Assembly (NCBI RefSeq): GCF_006716355.1
Contig: NZ_VFOW01000001.1
Span: forward strand, 1,240,001-1,304,000
DNA: 64,000 bases
Direction of reading: 5' to 3'
DNA from: Stackebrandtia endophytica
GTDB taxonomy: Bacteria > Actinomycetota > Actinomycetes > Mycobacteriales > Micromonosporaceae
A program made the position numbers and the translations under genes. Shown here one piece after another: positions 1-8,069 of the stretch; positions within the stretch are counted from its first letter, which is position 1, and each line of letters begins with the position of its first letter. Below the pieces are notes generated by a model, which worked only from the letters and a program-made list of their open reading frames with translations, ran no database searches and was not told where the DNA came from.

Positions 1-2
1 AG

Positions 3-866
3 TCCGCCATCGATTCCGGGTTGATTCTGCTGCCACCCACGCTCAGTTGGCAGGCCGCCCTGATCGCCGCCGACGGAGTCCTCGGTGACCAGGGATCGGC
101 GACCTTCTATGCGGCCGACATCGCCCCGGTCGCCGTCGCGGTGAACGCCAACAGCGACTGCCCACCGGACAGCCCGATGACCGCCCTGATCGACGCACTG
201 CCGCACATCGAGACCGATCAGCCGCTGTTGCCCCAGGTGGAGGCATTGGTGGCCAAGCCGCGATCCGATGACATCGCCACGATCATCGACGCATCGGTGA
301 AACGTGACATCGATTCCGCCGCCGAGTTCCGCTCGACCATGTATCGGTTGATGGATCTGGATGAGCCGGATGTTCCGGCATTTCTGCCGCTGGCCGTTCC
401 CCGGCCGGAATCCGTCGAGGTCACCGCGTTCGTGGTGTCGACCATGGTGGTCGAAGACCATGATGGACTGACAGTCGAGTTGACCCGATACCCGGCGGCG
501 ACGGCCCGCATGGCGGAGGGAAGGCACCTGGTGGTGCGCACCGACGACCCCGACCCCAGACGTGCGCAGACCGCTGCGGCCCTGGTCGCGGCAAACCCCG
601 AACCGGACCTCACCGACCTTCTCGACCGGTTCCCCGGGTGTCGCGTCGCCGCCAAACCACTGCCGTCGGGGGAGGTCTCGTTGCTGGTCCAGGATGGATC
701 CGAGTACACCGTTGCCACCACTCCGGCCGCCGACGGCGACACCGCGGCGCTGGTCGCGTCGACCTACCTGTCCCTTGCCCGAGCCCGGCGGCTCGATTCA
801 TCAGTGCTGGTCAGATCGGGTGCGCGGCGCATCCTGATGGATTTCGGGGTGTCAGCCCGCGGATAG
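3..866 (+). CDS. Unrecognised protein, 5' end outside the window
   Basis: I do not recognise this protein. The reading frame is already open at base 3 and no in-frame stop or convincing ribosome site precedes the first possible start (TTG at 21), so the gene most likely begins upstream of the window. About 285 codons are visible. The product is acidic, rich in Ala, Asp and Val, with no signal peptide, membrane segment or catalytic motif that I can see; its composition suggests a cytoplasmic alpha/beta protein. Its last 15 bases overlap the 3' end of the convergent NB-ARC gene. That close packing hints at nothing more than neighbourhood; a functional link to the NB-ARC protein is possible but unproven. 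Confidence 0.6.
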   Translation, partial: SAIDSGLILLPPTLSWQAALIAADGVLGDQGSATFYAADIAPVAVAVNANSDCPPDSPMTALIDALPHIETDQPLLPQVEALVAKPRSDDIATIIDASVKRDIDSAAEFRSTMYRLMDLDEPDVPAFLPLAVPRPESVEVTAFVVSTMVVEDHDGLTVELTRYPAATARMAEGRHLVVRTDDPDPRRAQTAAALVAANPEPDLTDLLDRFPGCRVAAKPLPSGEVSLLVQDGSEYTVATTPAADGDTAALVASTYLSLARARRLDSSVLVRSGARRILMDFGVSARG

Positions 867-3020
867 CCGCGTCAGCCTCTCATCCACTTCAGACAGGCGA
901 GGGTGTTGGATCGCGGAGTACCGCTCTCGCAACCGATTCAGACACTGAAGCTCCACCTCGGGTAGGTCACGCTCCTCGGCGACCAGGGCCAACTGCCACA
1001 AGGCGTCCGACTCGACGCGTCCCCAGGTCTTCCCCTCCAGGGCCGCGACCGCCTGAGTCAGCACCTCATACGCGGCGGCCGGATCACCGTTCAGGCGCAG
1101 GGCCTCGCCGATACCGATACGAATCTTCGCGACATCGCGGTAATGGTCGGTGTCGACCAACATTGCCTCGGCTTCGCGCAGGCTCTTCACTGCGGCCTCG
1201 TACTCGCCGAGCAGGATCCAACAGACCCCGATGAACTGATTCTGAAGAGCGACGCCACGCCGGTTCGCCCGGCGCTGAGCCGCCGACGCGTCGGCGGCCA
1301 CGGCCTGTTCGGCGAACATGTCCCTCGCGACCCGGTGACACTCGATCGCCTCGCGGTAGCGGTGCTCAAGGCTGCGCAGTCGCCCCTTGAACTCCATTGA
1401 CGATGCTCGCAGATCGATCTCGATGCCGGTGGCCCCCGAGACCGCCCACGCCTCATCGAGTTCCCGTTCGGCCTCGGCGAACATCCTGCCCGGTTCGGGG
1501 GCGTTCACCGCGTTCTCCATGAGCGCCCGCGCCAGGAACGCCCGGAATCGCAGCTCACCGGCGCGGTGTGCCGACGCGATGGAGGCATCGCGCGCAAGTC
1601 GACTCGACTGCAGCCAGTCCTCCAGGTAGCGGGCACCGACGTACAACACCCACATCGTCTCCCCCAGTTGCATGACCGGGAGGAACTCGCCGAGTTCGTA
1701 GAGTCTGCGCTGCAAGGCCAGCAGGTTGTACCGTTCCGCATCGAGCCAGGCCATCGCCTCCTTGTCGTCGGGAAACGAGGCAGTCGACTGCGGGCGCGGG
1801 GCGAAGACTCGGTTGCGGTCCCTGATGAAGGCGTGATCGGCGGCCTGTGCGTGGTCCACGTACCAGTTTGTCCACAGTGCTAGAACTCGCCGCTCCGCGC
1901 CCTCCCCGTCGATGCCACGAGACTGGGCACGGGCATGCGCCTGCATCAGGTAGGCCAGCCGATAGCGACCATGAGTGTGGGGTTCCAACAGATGACGATC
2001 GACCAGTTCGGTGATCACGTTCGGTCCGTCGGTGTCGACCGAACTCGCCAAATCGAGGATCGCATCCTTGGCGACATCCGGCCCCGGATGCGGCCCGGAG
2101 TCCGATCCGGGATGAAATCCCAGGACTCGGTAGACCCGTTTGGCCTCGGTCGACAGCGATTCATACGCATCCCCGGCGACGATGTCCAGTATCGACGCCC
2201 CACCGGCGCGCAGCTCGCCGTGCAACCAGGCGGTCACGTCGGCGGCGGTGACGTTGGCGTCTCGTCGCATCCGACCGACCGCCAACTCCAGGAGTTTGGG
2301 CACCCGCTCGCACAGTTCGATGAGCTCGTCGACCTCGGGGGACATCTCGATCTCGTGAGGCTCGAGCAGCTTGGCCACCAGCAGACGGGCGGCGTCCAGA
2401 TCCATCGGCTTCAATGGGAGGTCACGCTGGCCGGTCACGTAGTCTCCCCGATGTAGACAGGTCGCGACGACGGCGGAACGCACCGATGCCGGACGAAGAG
2501 TTCGAACCTCCGCTTCGTGTTCGACGTGGTCCAGCACCACCAGCATTCGCTTCTTGTTGGTCACCGTACGAAACAGCTGCAGCCGGGCCGAGAACTCCGG
2601 CGGCACGTCGTCACAGCCACAGGAATCGAGAAACTGCGCCAAAACCGCTGATATCGCGGTACCACCCTCCGCCCGTTCCCTCCGCAGATCGGCGTACAAC
2701 GTGCCGTCGGGATAGTCCTGGTCGTGATGGTGGCCCCATTCGACCGCCAGCGAACTGGCGCCCACCCCGGGGCGTCCGCTGAGCAGGACCACCGGGGAAC
2801 GGGCGTCGCTCGACGTCGTCCACGTCGTCATCTGACGTTTCTCGCCGACCCGGTTCACATACATCGAAGACGGCGCCGGAAGTCCCCGGGGAACCGGTGG
2901 CTTCCGCACCGCGGGAAGCCGGTTGATGACGGTCAGATTCTGCGATTGGTAGAGATCTCCCCCGACCTCCGCACCCGACACCTCATTGCGGTTGAGTGGC
3001 CCCTCGTCGTGCGCTGCCAT
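852..3020 (-). CDS. Degenerate NB-ARC (STAND) protein with TPR repeats and an amyloid-like N-terminal motif
   Basis: This 722-residue protein has the layout of a bacterial NLR-like STAND protein: a short N-terminal motif (residues 10-33), an NB-ARC region (about 75-350), and a C-terminal helical region typical of TPR repeats (about 400-715). The Walker A loop reads GRPGVGASS (82-90), so the invariant lysine is an alanine. The Walker B strand MLVVLDHVEH is kept, and the GLPL motif is weak (ERVPKLLEL). There is no SARP or winged-helix domain, so it is not an AfsR-type activator. Residues 10-33, with NEVSG and GDLYQSQN, resemble the RHIM/BASS-type amyloid signalling motifs known at the N-termini of actinobacterial NLRs (inference). 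The ATG is preceded by GGGGGAG. A solitary LanC-like gene lies 106 bp upstream on the same strand. ATP hydrolysis looks unlikely; nucleotide binding may persist. Confidence 0.8.
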   Translation of the reverse strand: MAAHDEGPLNRNEVSGAEVGGDLYQSQNLTVINRLPAVRKPPVPRGLPAPSSMYVNRVGEKRQMTTWTTSSDARSPVVLLSGRPGVGASSLAVEWGHHHDQDYPDGTLYADLRRERAEGGTAISAVLAQFLDSCGCDDVPPEFSARLQLFRTVTNKKRMLVVLDHVEHEAEVRTLRPASVRSAVVATCLHRGDYVTGQRDLPLKPMDLDAARLLVAKLLEPHEIEMSPEVDELIELCERVPKLLELAVGRMRRDANVTAADVTAWLHGELRAGGASILDIVAGDAYESLSTEAKRVYRVLGFHPGSDSGPHPGPDVAKDAILDLASSVDTDGPNVITELVDRHLLEPHTHGRYRLAYLMQAHARAQSRGIDGEGAERRVLALWTNWYVDHAQAADHAFIRDRNRVFAPRPQSTASFPDDKEAMAWLDAERYNLLALQRRLYELGEFLPVMQLGETMWVLYVGARYLEDWLQSSRLARDASIASAHRAGELRFRAFLARALMENAVNAPEPGRMFAEAERELDEAWAVSGATGIEIDLRASSMEFKGRLRSLEHRYREAIECHRVARDMFAEQAVAADASAAQRRANRRGVALQNQFIGVCWILLGEYEAAVKSLREAEAMLVDTDHYRDVAKIRIGIGEALRLNGDPAAAYEVLTQAVAALEGKTWGRVESDALWQLALVAEERDLPEVELQCLNRLRERYSAIQHPRLSEVDERLTRLSAG

Positions 3021-3126
3021 GTCGGCTCCCCCAACTGATGTTGTCCCCCAACAACTCTACGCGACAATATCAATCCCCTGGAGACACCCACTCCGCGACG
3101 GTCCACAATTCCCATGGTCCACACCG

Positions 3127-4401
3127 TCACGTGGACGACTCACCGGCCCGCGCCGCGACGGCTACCGGGTGGTCGGGCAACGAGGCCACGTAGCCGGATT
3201 CGCCGCCACAGGCGATCCGACTGTATCGCAGCAACTCACGAATGATCCCGGCGTTGCCGTGTGCCCAGCCGGTGTGCGGCTCCAACTCGGGAGGATCGTC
3301 ACGGTGTTCCCGGTTGACCCAACGGGTACCGGTCTCATCGGTGACGGCACGGTGCAGCAGATCGGCGACCAGTACATCGGCGAAGTCACGTCCGTCACCC
3401 TGCTCGATGATGCGGTCACAGGCCACCGCGAGGACGCCCGCGGTTCCGCAACATCGTCCGTTGTTGTCCCAGAACCCCGGTTCGAGACGTCGTGGCACAC
3501 CGGATCGGATGAGGGTGGTCCAACAACGATCGACCGCCGACCGCCATTCGGGTTCCCCGGTGAGGTGCGACATCAGCCGGAAGACGTGGATGTCGCCGGC
3601 CGGGCCGTGACACCAGCCGTAGCTGTAGGGGTTTATCCGGTCGTTGATCCGCTGTGGATCGGAATGCCGAACGAGGAACTCCTCGTCGCCGCCGTGGTTG
3701 CGCGCCATCACGTCGCCGATGCCGGCCCTTGCGGCGTCCATCAGGTCGGGTCGTGCTGCCGCATGTCCCACCGCTGCCAGGGCCTGGGCCATTCCGAGTG
3801 TTCCGTGGGAGACGTGGTGTAGCAACTCCGCCGATGAACCGTCGGTGGTGAGGTACCAGGCCGTGCCACCCGAGGTTGGCACTCCCGTGGTGGGGAACGG
3901 CTCCATTGCCGACACCGCCAGTTCCAGGTCGTTCAAATGAAGTGCCGCGAGTCCGATTCCGGCGTTGCCCAGCATCAGTTCAACAAACTTGTTCCACCCG
4001 ACGCCATCGAAACGCCGGCGCAGCAATGTCAACGCCCGAGGCACCGCGTTGCGTGACGGCTCGTCGTCCAGGAGATCGCCGACCGCCCGCAGTGCCACGG
4101 CCATCCCGGCGACCCCGAGGTAGAGCGAGTCGTGCGCATAGTCATCCAATCTGGAGGACAACCAGCAGGCCGCGCGCAACGCCGCCTGCGCATAGCGATC
4201 ATCCTCGAAGTGAGCCCACCCTTCCAGCAGGGCGAGGACCACCCCTGCCGTGCCGTGGTAGATCGATGCGTCTTCGTCGTCCCCGCCGGGTACCCGCGGC
4301 CACCAGATTCCGTTATCTGCGGTGTTGGCGTTGCGCAGCAACCAATCCAATGCCCCCGCGCCGAGGACTTCAGCGTCTTCTCCCAGCATCACGACCCCCA
4401 T
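3127..4401 (-). CDS. Solitary LanC-like protein
   Basis: This 424-residue protein belongs to the LanC-like alpha/alpha-barrel family, whose lantibiotic members are zinc enzymes that add cysteine thiols to dehydrated residues. Repeated Gly-rich turns such as YHGTAGV, YLGVAGM, SHGTLGM and HGNAGI mark the barrel. The presumed zinc ligands are the Cys of GWCHGPAGD and the Cys pair of NNGRCCGTAGV; the second site is Cys-Cys where classical LanC has Cys-His, a variant I recall from other actinobacterial relatives. No LanB/LanM dehydratase, precursor peptide or transporter lies in the window, so a complete lanthipeptide cluster is not supported. It sits directly upstream of the NB-ARC gene on the same strand, and the two may be co-transcribed. 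Its substrate is unknown. Confidence 0.8.
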   Translation of the reverse strand: MGVVMLGEDAEVLGAGALDWLLRNANTADNGIWWPRVPGGDDEDASIYHGTAGVVLALLEGWAHFEDDRYAQAALRAACWLSSRLDDYAHDSLYLGVAGMAVALRAVGDLLDDEPSRNAVPRALTLLRRRFDGVGWNKFVELMLGNAGIGLAALHLNDLELAVSAMEPFPTTGVPTSGGTAWYLTTDGSSAELLHHVSHGTLGMAQALAAVGHAAARPDLMDAARAGIGDVMARNHGGDEEFLVRHSDPQRINDRINPYSYGWCHGPAGDIHVFRLMSHLTGEPEWRSAVDRCWTTLIRSGVPRRLEPGFWDNNGRCCGTAGVLAVACDRIIEQGDGRDFADVLVADLLHRAVTDETGTRWVNREHRDDPPELEPHTGWAHGNAGIIRELLRYSRIACGGESGYVASLPDHPVAVAARAGESST

Positions 4402-4432
4402 TCAAACACGCCTGCCGCTCGTTTCGAAGGGC

Positions 4433-4927
4433 TCAATCAGCGGGCCCACGATCATCGCACCTCGTCGGCGCGCGGGCTTCGACTTGGCCTGTTGATACCG
4501 ATAACGCGCGTCGGTCGATCTTCTCCGTGGCGCGAAATCGGTGTTCGCGCTGCGCATCCACCGGGGCGGTCAGGTCGGACCGACGAAGTGGGCAGCCAGT
4601 GCCCACCCGTTCCACCAGGTCGGCGCGTAGTTCCACCAACTCGGCCATCCGCTCGTCGACCAGGTGAATCTTGTCGGCCAACAACTCCGACAGGGCGGCC
4701 TCCGGATCGAGGGCTCGACGCATCCGGGCACCGTGATGAGCGATCTCCCCCAGGGTGAACCCCAGCCGCTGAGCGGTTCGAACATAGTGGAGCCACGCGA
4801 TCGACTCCGGTGGGAAATCCCGGTATCCGTTGGGCAACCGCCGTGACTCCAGCAACCCGGCGCGCTCATAGAACCGGATTCCGTCCTTCGTCATACCGGC
4901 CTGAGCCGCCAGTTCTCCAATGCGCAC
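4433..4927 (-). CDS. MerR-family transcriptional regulator
   Basis: The 164-residue product starts with the classic MerR winged helix (VRIGELAAQAGMTKDGIRFY, residues 1-20), followed by a dimerisation coiled coil (about 75-115) and a short C-terminal region with a TGCPL segment around residue 122. The GTG at 4927 is chosen because MerR proteins begin a residue or two before this motif and AAAGG sits at a good distance upstream; a longer frame to 5101 would overlap the divergent promoter and gene. A single Cys in the effector region does not identify a metal sensor of the CueR type. The divergent promoter at 4962-4993 has the elongated spacer and dyad expected of a MerR-controlled promoter, so it probably activates the neighbouring membrane-protein gene and perhaps itself. 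Confidence 0.9.
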   Translation of the reverse strand: MRIGELAAQAGMTKDGIRFYERAGLLESRRLPNGYRDFPPESIAWLHYVRTAQRLGFTLGEIAHHGARMRRALDPEAALSELLADKIHLVDERMAELVELRADLVERVGTGCPLRRSDLTAPVDAQREHRFRATEKIDRRALSVSTGQVEARAPTRCDDRGPAD

Positions 4928-4961
4928 TCGACACCTTTCGGGTACATCCGTCCATCGGGAC

Positions 4962-4993
4962 TTGACAGTGGAGCGTACTCCACCCTTTAGTTT
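4962..4993 (+). promoter_or_regulatory. MerR-type promoter with dyad in an elongated spacer
   Basis: A consensus -35 TTGACA (4962-4967) is followed immediately by the dyad GTGGAG-CGTA-CTCCAC (4968-4983) and a weak -10 near 4987-4993 (TTAGTT or TAGTTT), a spacing of 19-20 bp rather than 17. A dyad inside an over-long spacer is the signature of promoters that MerR proteins activate by untwisting DNA. It drives the gene starting at 5022 and lies just upstream of the divergent MerR gene. Confidence 0.7.
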
Positions 4994-5021
4994 CGGGTTC
5001 CCTTCAACCGAGGAGTAGTCC

Positions 5022-5438
5022 GTGATCGGACATCCCGCATACCGTCGTCTGGTGCGCGCCAGCGCCTGGTACGACCTCGTCGTCACCATCGGGTTCGCCA
5101 CCCCGTGGACCTATGTTCTGGTTCACGATCTACTGCATCGCGTCACCGAACACTTCGGACTGGGCACGGTACCGCCCGTGGAACCGATGCAGATCCTCTT
5201 CGCCAACCTGATGGGTTCGGTGGTCGTGGTGTGGTCGCTGCTGCGGCTGCTCAGAACCTCGGCGCTGCATGGTCTCTACGACGGGATCGCACGCGTGCTG
5301 TTCACCCTGTGGCAGACATACGCGCTCTACCACGGCGTGACCGCGGTGCTCTGGCTGTTCATCGTCGTCGAGATGGTCTTCGGCGTGGCTCAGCTACTGC
5401 CGTGGCTCAGCCGACGTACCTGTCTCGCCACGGGTTAG
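5022..5438 (+). CDS. Four-helix integral membrane protein, probable MerR target
   Basis: A 138-residue hydrophobic protein with about four transmembrane helices (roughly residues 17-36, 60-80, 90-110 and 112-130). I do not recognise the family with certainty. The GTG at 5022 is preceded by AGGAG at 5011-5015. It is transcribed divergently from the MerR regulator and from the promoter that carries the MerR-type dyad, so it is very probably the regulated gene. MerR/small-membrane-protein pairs often respond to lipophilic compounds or redox stress, but nothing in the sequence identifies the ligand. Confidence 0.8.
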   Translation: MIGHPAYRRLVRASAWYDLVVTIGFATPWTYVLVHDLLHRVTEHFGLGTVPPVEPMQILFANLMGSVVVVWSLLRLLRTSALHGLYDGIARVLFTLWQTYALYHGVTAVLWLFIVVEMVFGVAQLLPWLSRRTCLATG

Positions 5439-5446
5439 GCGACCCG

Positions 5447-5641
5447 TCAGAAGGCGGCGATGCCCTTGCCGATCAAGGTGATTCCGAGAATCAGCAGCAC
5501 CGTGAACATGACGGTGGCGTTGTTGCGGGTCAACCAGCCTTTCAGGTGGGTCAGCGGCTCGGTCATCCGCCGCCGGAACAAGACGTAGACCAGCACCGGG
5601 AGGAGCACATTGCACGCAGCCAACAACACGAACTCGATCGG
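5447..5641 (-). pseudogene. C-terminal remnant of a GAP/Sap-family membrane protein
   Basis: The minus strand encodes about 60 residues (two hydrophobic segments around LLAACNVLLPVLVYVLF and TVMFTVLLILGITLIGKGIA) that look like the last two helices of the GAP (Sap, lipid-addressing) family, normally about 220-240 residues. Upstream in the same frame the sequence becomes unrelated (Arg- and Asp-rich) and a stop is met near 5720, so the first two thirds of the gene are missing. There is no good ribosome site at the possible GTG (5629). I read it as a 5'-truncated remnant; expression as a tiny membrane protein cannot be excluded. Confidence 0.55.
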
Positions 5642-5732
5642 TTCACACCGGATTTCCCCATCGTCACACCGTGATCGGGCGGTGTCGGCGTCACGACGTA
5701 ACCTTCCACGGCACCCACGTCATCTAGAAGGT

Positions 5733-6704
5733 ATGAAGCCGTTCACGAACCGTCTCGCCGGAGCCGTCGCGGTGATCCTCCTCATCGCCGGCTGCGGTGG
5801 CACCCCCGATGCCACGACCGCGACCGAGATCGACGCGATCGGTGAGGCCCTCGACAGCGCCGACCGAATGTACTGGCAGATAACCGGCCTGGGCAATCGT
5901 CTGGTCGTCGATTGCATGAGCGATGCCGGCTTCGACGTTCACCCGGCGCACCTGGCGCAGAATCCGGTCCACGATGCGGAGCAGCAGGAGCCGGGCCTGA
6001 TGGGATCGCAACCGCCGGAGATGGTCGAGTTCCCGACCGTTGCCGAAGCCCGTGTCACCGGCGTCGGCTGGGGAGTGCAGTTGGCCGACGACTACGTCTG
6101 GACCGCGCAGTCGGAGCCGGAGGACCCGTTCCACCAGATGCCATCGGAGTATCGGGACGGGTACGACGAGGCCTATTTCGGTGATGAGTCCGCCGGTGGG
6201 TGCCTCTCGGCGGTCAACGACGCCCTCGTTGCCGCGACCGGCCACGAGATGGGGATCCCGGACAACCCGTCTCACCTCTACGACCCGCAACTGCGATCGA
6301 ACCTCTACCAGACCGACGCCCTTCACCAGGCGAGAGAGGACTGGTCGCTGTGCATGCGCGACCGAGGTCATCCCTACTTCGAGTTCGAGTCCAACACCGT
6401 GGATCTGAGGTCCTACGCGGCGACCTTCCATCGAGACTACGACCCCGACCACCATCCCGCGGTGATCGGGTACGACCCCCCACCGGGTGCACCGTGGGAC
6501 TACGACGAGGCGATGGCACGTGAGATCGAACTGGCCGTCGACGTGGCCGAATGCGCCGACGAGACCGGGCTGCGCGACACCATGCAATCGGAATGGGACG
6601 CCGCGATGGAGACCATCGCCATCGAGAACGACGACGTCATCTTCGCCTACCACGACGCCCTGAAGCGGTCCCTCGAAGCCGCGCAATCCCTGCTGACGGC
6701 GTAG
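5733..6704 (+). CDS. Exported lipoprotein of unknown function
   Basis: The 323-residue product begins with a lipoprotein signal (MKPFTNRLAG, hydrophobic core, lipobox LIAGC with Cys at about residue 21), so it should be acylated and anchored to the outer face of the membrane. The ATG at 5733 is chosen because it places the basic n-region directly before the hydrophobic core, although AGAAGG lies unusually close to it. The mature part is acidic and has four further Cys (in DCMSDAG, GGCLSAV, SLCMRD and VAECADE), a spacing that suggests two disulfides. I do not recognise the fold. A GC-rich hairpin at 6724-6750 follows the stop codon. Confidence 0.75.
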   Translation: MKPFTNRLAGAVAVILLIAGCGGTPDATTATEIDAIGEALDSADRMYWQITGLGNRLVVDCMSDAGFDVHPAHLAQNPVHDAEQQEPGLMGSQPPEMVEFPTVAEARVTGVGWGVQLADDYVWTAQSEPEDPFHQMPSEYRDGYDEAYFGDESAGGCLSAVNDALVAATGHEMGIPDNPSHLYDPQLRSNLYQTDALHQAREDWSLCMRDRGHPYFEFESNTVDLRSYAATFHRDYDPDHHPAVIGYDPPPGAPWDYDEAMAREIELAVDVAECADETGLRDTMQSEWDAAMETIAIENDDVIFAYHDALKRSLEAAQSLLTA

Positions 6705-6723
6705 CGGGCCTCGGAACTTCCCT

Positions 6724-6750
6724 TTCCCGAGACGTCAGGCGTCTCGGGAA
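6724..6750 (+). terminator. Hairpin after the lipoprotein gene
   Basis: Arms TTCCCGAGACG and CGTCTCGGGAA pair perfectly over 11 bp with a 5-base loop. There is no U-run, so termination strength is uncertain, but the position 20 bp after the stop fits a transcript end. Confidence 0.6.
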
Positions 6751-6904
6751 CCCGCCACCGGCGCGGCAGGCGACTCTCCACTCAGGATCTGCACCAGGCC
6801 GGGAATCCGGAACGCGGGGCCGACTTCCCGTCGGGACGGCCCGGTGTCGCCTGACCGGATAAGGCCGGAGGCCCAGACGTTCGGGATGTATGTCCCAGGA
6901 GCCC

Positions 6905-6940
6905 GAAAACCAAAATAGACCGGCACTTGAGTGCCGGTCT
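6905..6940 (-). terminator. Intrinsic terminator of tRNA-Glu
   Basis: On the minus strand a perfect 10-bp stem (AGACCGGCAC / GTGCCGGTCT, 6917-6940) is followed by ATTTTGGTTTTC, 18 bases downstream of the tRNA 3' end. It matches a Rho-independent terminator. Confidence 0.85.
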
Positions 6941-6958
6941 AGCTGGGGTGTTACGTGG

Positions 6959-7031
6959 TACTCCCGAGCGGATTCGAACCGCCGTTACCGCCTTGAGAGG
7001 GCGACGTCCTAGGCCACTAGACGACGGGAGC
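6959..7031 (-). tRNA. tRNA-Glu (anticodon CTC)
   Basis: The minus strand folds into a cloverleaf: acceptor GCTCCCG/CGGGAGT with a G1-U72 wobble, anticodon stem TCGCC/GGCGG enclosing CTCTCAA (anticodon CTC at 6995-6997), and a T-arm with loop TTCGAAT. The discriminator A73 is followed by CCA at 6956-6958, so the 3' CCA is genome-encoded. It decodes GAG. The rest of 6705-7276 holds only the two hairpins listed here; I see no gene in 7032-7276. Confidence 0.95.
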
Positions 7032-7276
7032 TTGTCGTTGGAACCTCAGTAAGCGTACACGAGGCTTTCGGGGTCGCACACGGGGGCATGGGCAGCCGCG
7101 AAGTGGGCATGGGATACGTCACGTTCGGTGACGAATATACGCGTCGAGGCTGGTCGACGCCGCGCCGTGGCGGGTGGGGCGCGAGTGACGGGTGTTGCCG
7201 AGGAGGCCGACGCGGTGGAGGTGCACGGCGACGTTTATCGGCTGCCGAGAGGTGACCGCGACCGTAGGCTGAAGCG

Positions 7277-8053
7277 ATGACGGACCCGGTGGCACACTTT
7301 TACGACCAACTCGCCGAGGACTACCACCTCAACTTCCGGGACTGGGACTCCAGCGTCGTCACCCAAGGCGAGTTCTTCAGTCGGCTCATCGCCTCACGAC
7401 TGGGGGACGGACCGGTGTCCATACTGGATTCTTGTTGCGGAATCGGCACGCAGGCGCTGGGGCTGGCGCTGCACGGTCATCAGGTCACCGGGTCCGATAT
7501 CAGCACGATCGCGGTTCGCCGAGCTCATGCCGAAGCCCGGGCGCGAGGGATCAGTCTGTCGGTCGCGACCGCCGACATGCGGCGGCTGCCATTCGCCGAT
7601 GAGGCGTTCGACGTCGTGGTGTGCGCCGACAACGCCCTTCCCCATCTGCTGGACGAGGCGCAACTGTCGATGGCCTTGCGTGAACTGAGCCGGGTGCTGC
7701 GCACCGGTGGGCTGCTGGTGGCGACCATCCGCGACTACCGACAGGCTCGGCGCGATCGAATGACCGGCACCGCTCCACTGCGGACTCACGACGGCCGGGC
7801 GATGAGTTTTCAATTGTGGAACTGGCACGACGACGGGCGACGATACGACCTGCGGCACATTCAGCTCACCGCCGATGACGTCGCCGATTGGCGGGTGACC
7901 ACGCGACACACCTCATACTGGGCGATCACACCCGACGAGCTGTCGGACATCGCCGTCACCAGTGGGTTCGACGACCTGGAGTGGTGCGAACCGGCCGAGG
8001 TCGGCTTCTACCAACCGATCCTGTTGGGCACCAGGTCAACCACCATGAGTTGA
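7277..8053 (+). CDS. Class I SAM-dependent methyltransferase
   Basis: The 258-residue cytoplasmic protein carries the Rossmann-like methyltransferase motifs in order: motif I ILDSCCGIGTQA (about residues 50-61), an acidic strand end GSDIS (about 74-78), motif II/III with ADMRRLPFADEAFDVVVC (about 99-116), and a motif-IV-like region VLRTGGLLVATI (about 139-150). This architecture, with a leading AHFYDQLAEDYH segment, matches the Methyltransf_11/25 group acting on small molecules, but the substrate cannot be told. It stands alone, convergent with the small monooxygenase gene that follows. Confidence 0.85.
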   Translation: MTDPVAHFYDQLAEDYHLNFRDWDSSVVTQGEFFSRLIASRLGDGPVSILDSCCGIGTQALGLALHGHQVTGSDISTIAVRRAHAEARARGISLSVATADMRRLPFADEAFDVVVCADNALPHLLDEAQLSMALRELSRVLRTGGLLVATIRDYRQARRDRMTGTAPLRTHDGRAMSFQLWNWHDDGRRYDLRHIQLTADDVADWRVTTRHTSYWAITPDELSDIAVTSGFDDLEWCEPAEVGFYQPILLGTRSTTMS

Positions 8054-8069
8054 GGCGGTGCCGGACGGG

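Noticed and set aside
852-3020. AfsR/SARP-type transcriptional activator
   Set aside because: The NB-ARC and TPR parts match, but the SARP and winged-helix domains are missing.
3127-4401. Lanthipeptide biosynthetic cluster
   Set aside because: Only the LanC-like gene is present; no precursor, dehydratase or transporter is seen within the window.
4928-5101. Longer N-terminus for the MerR regulator
   Set aside because: It would run through the divergent promoter and the neighbouring gene's start; MerR proteins begin at the helix-turn-helix.
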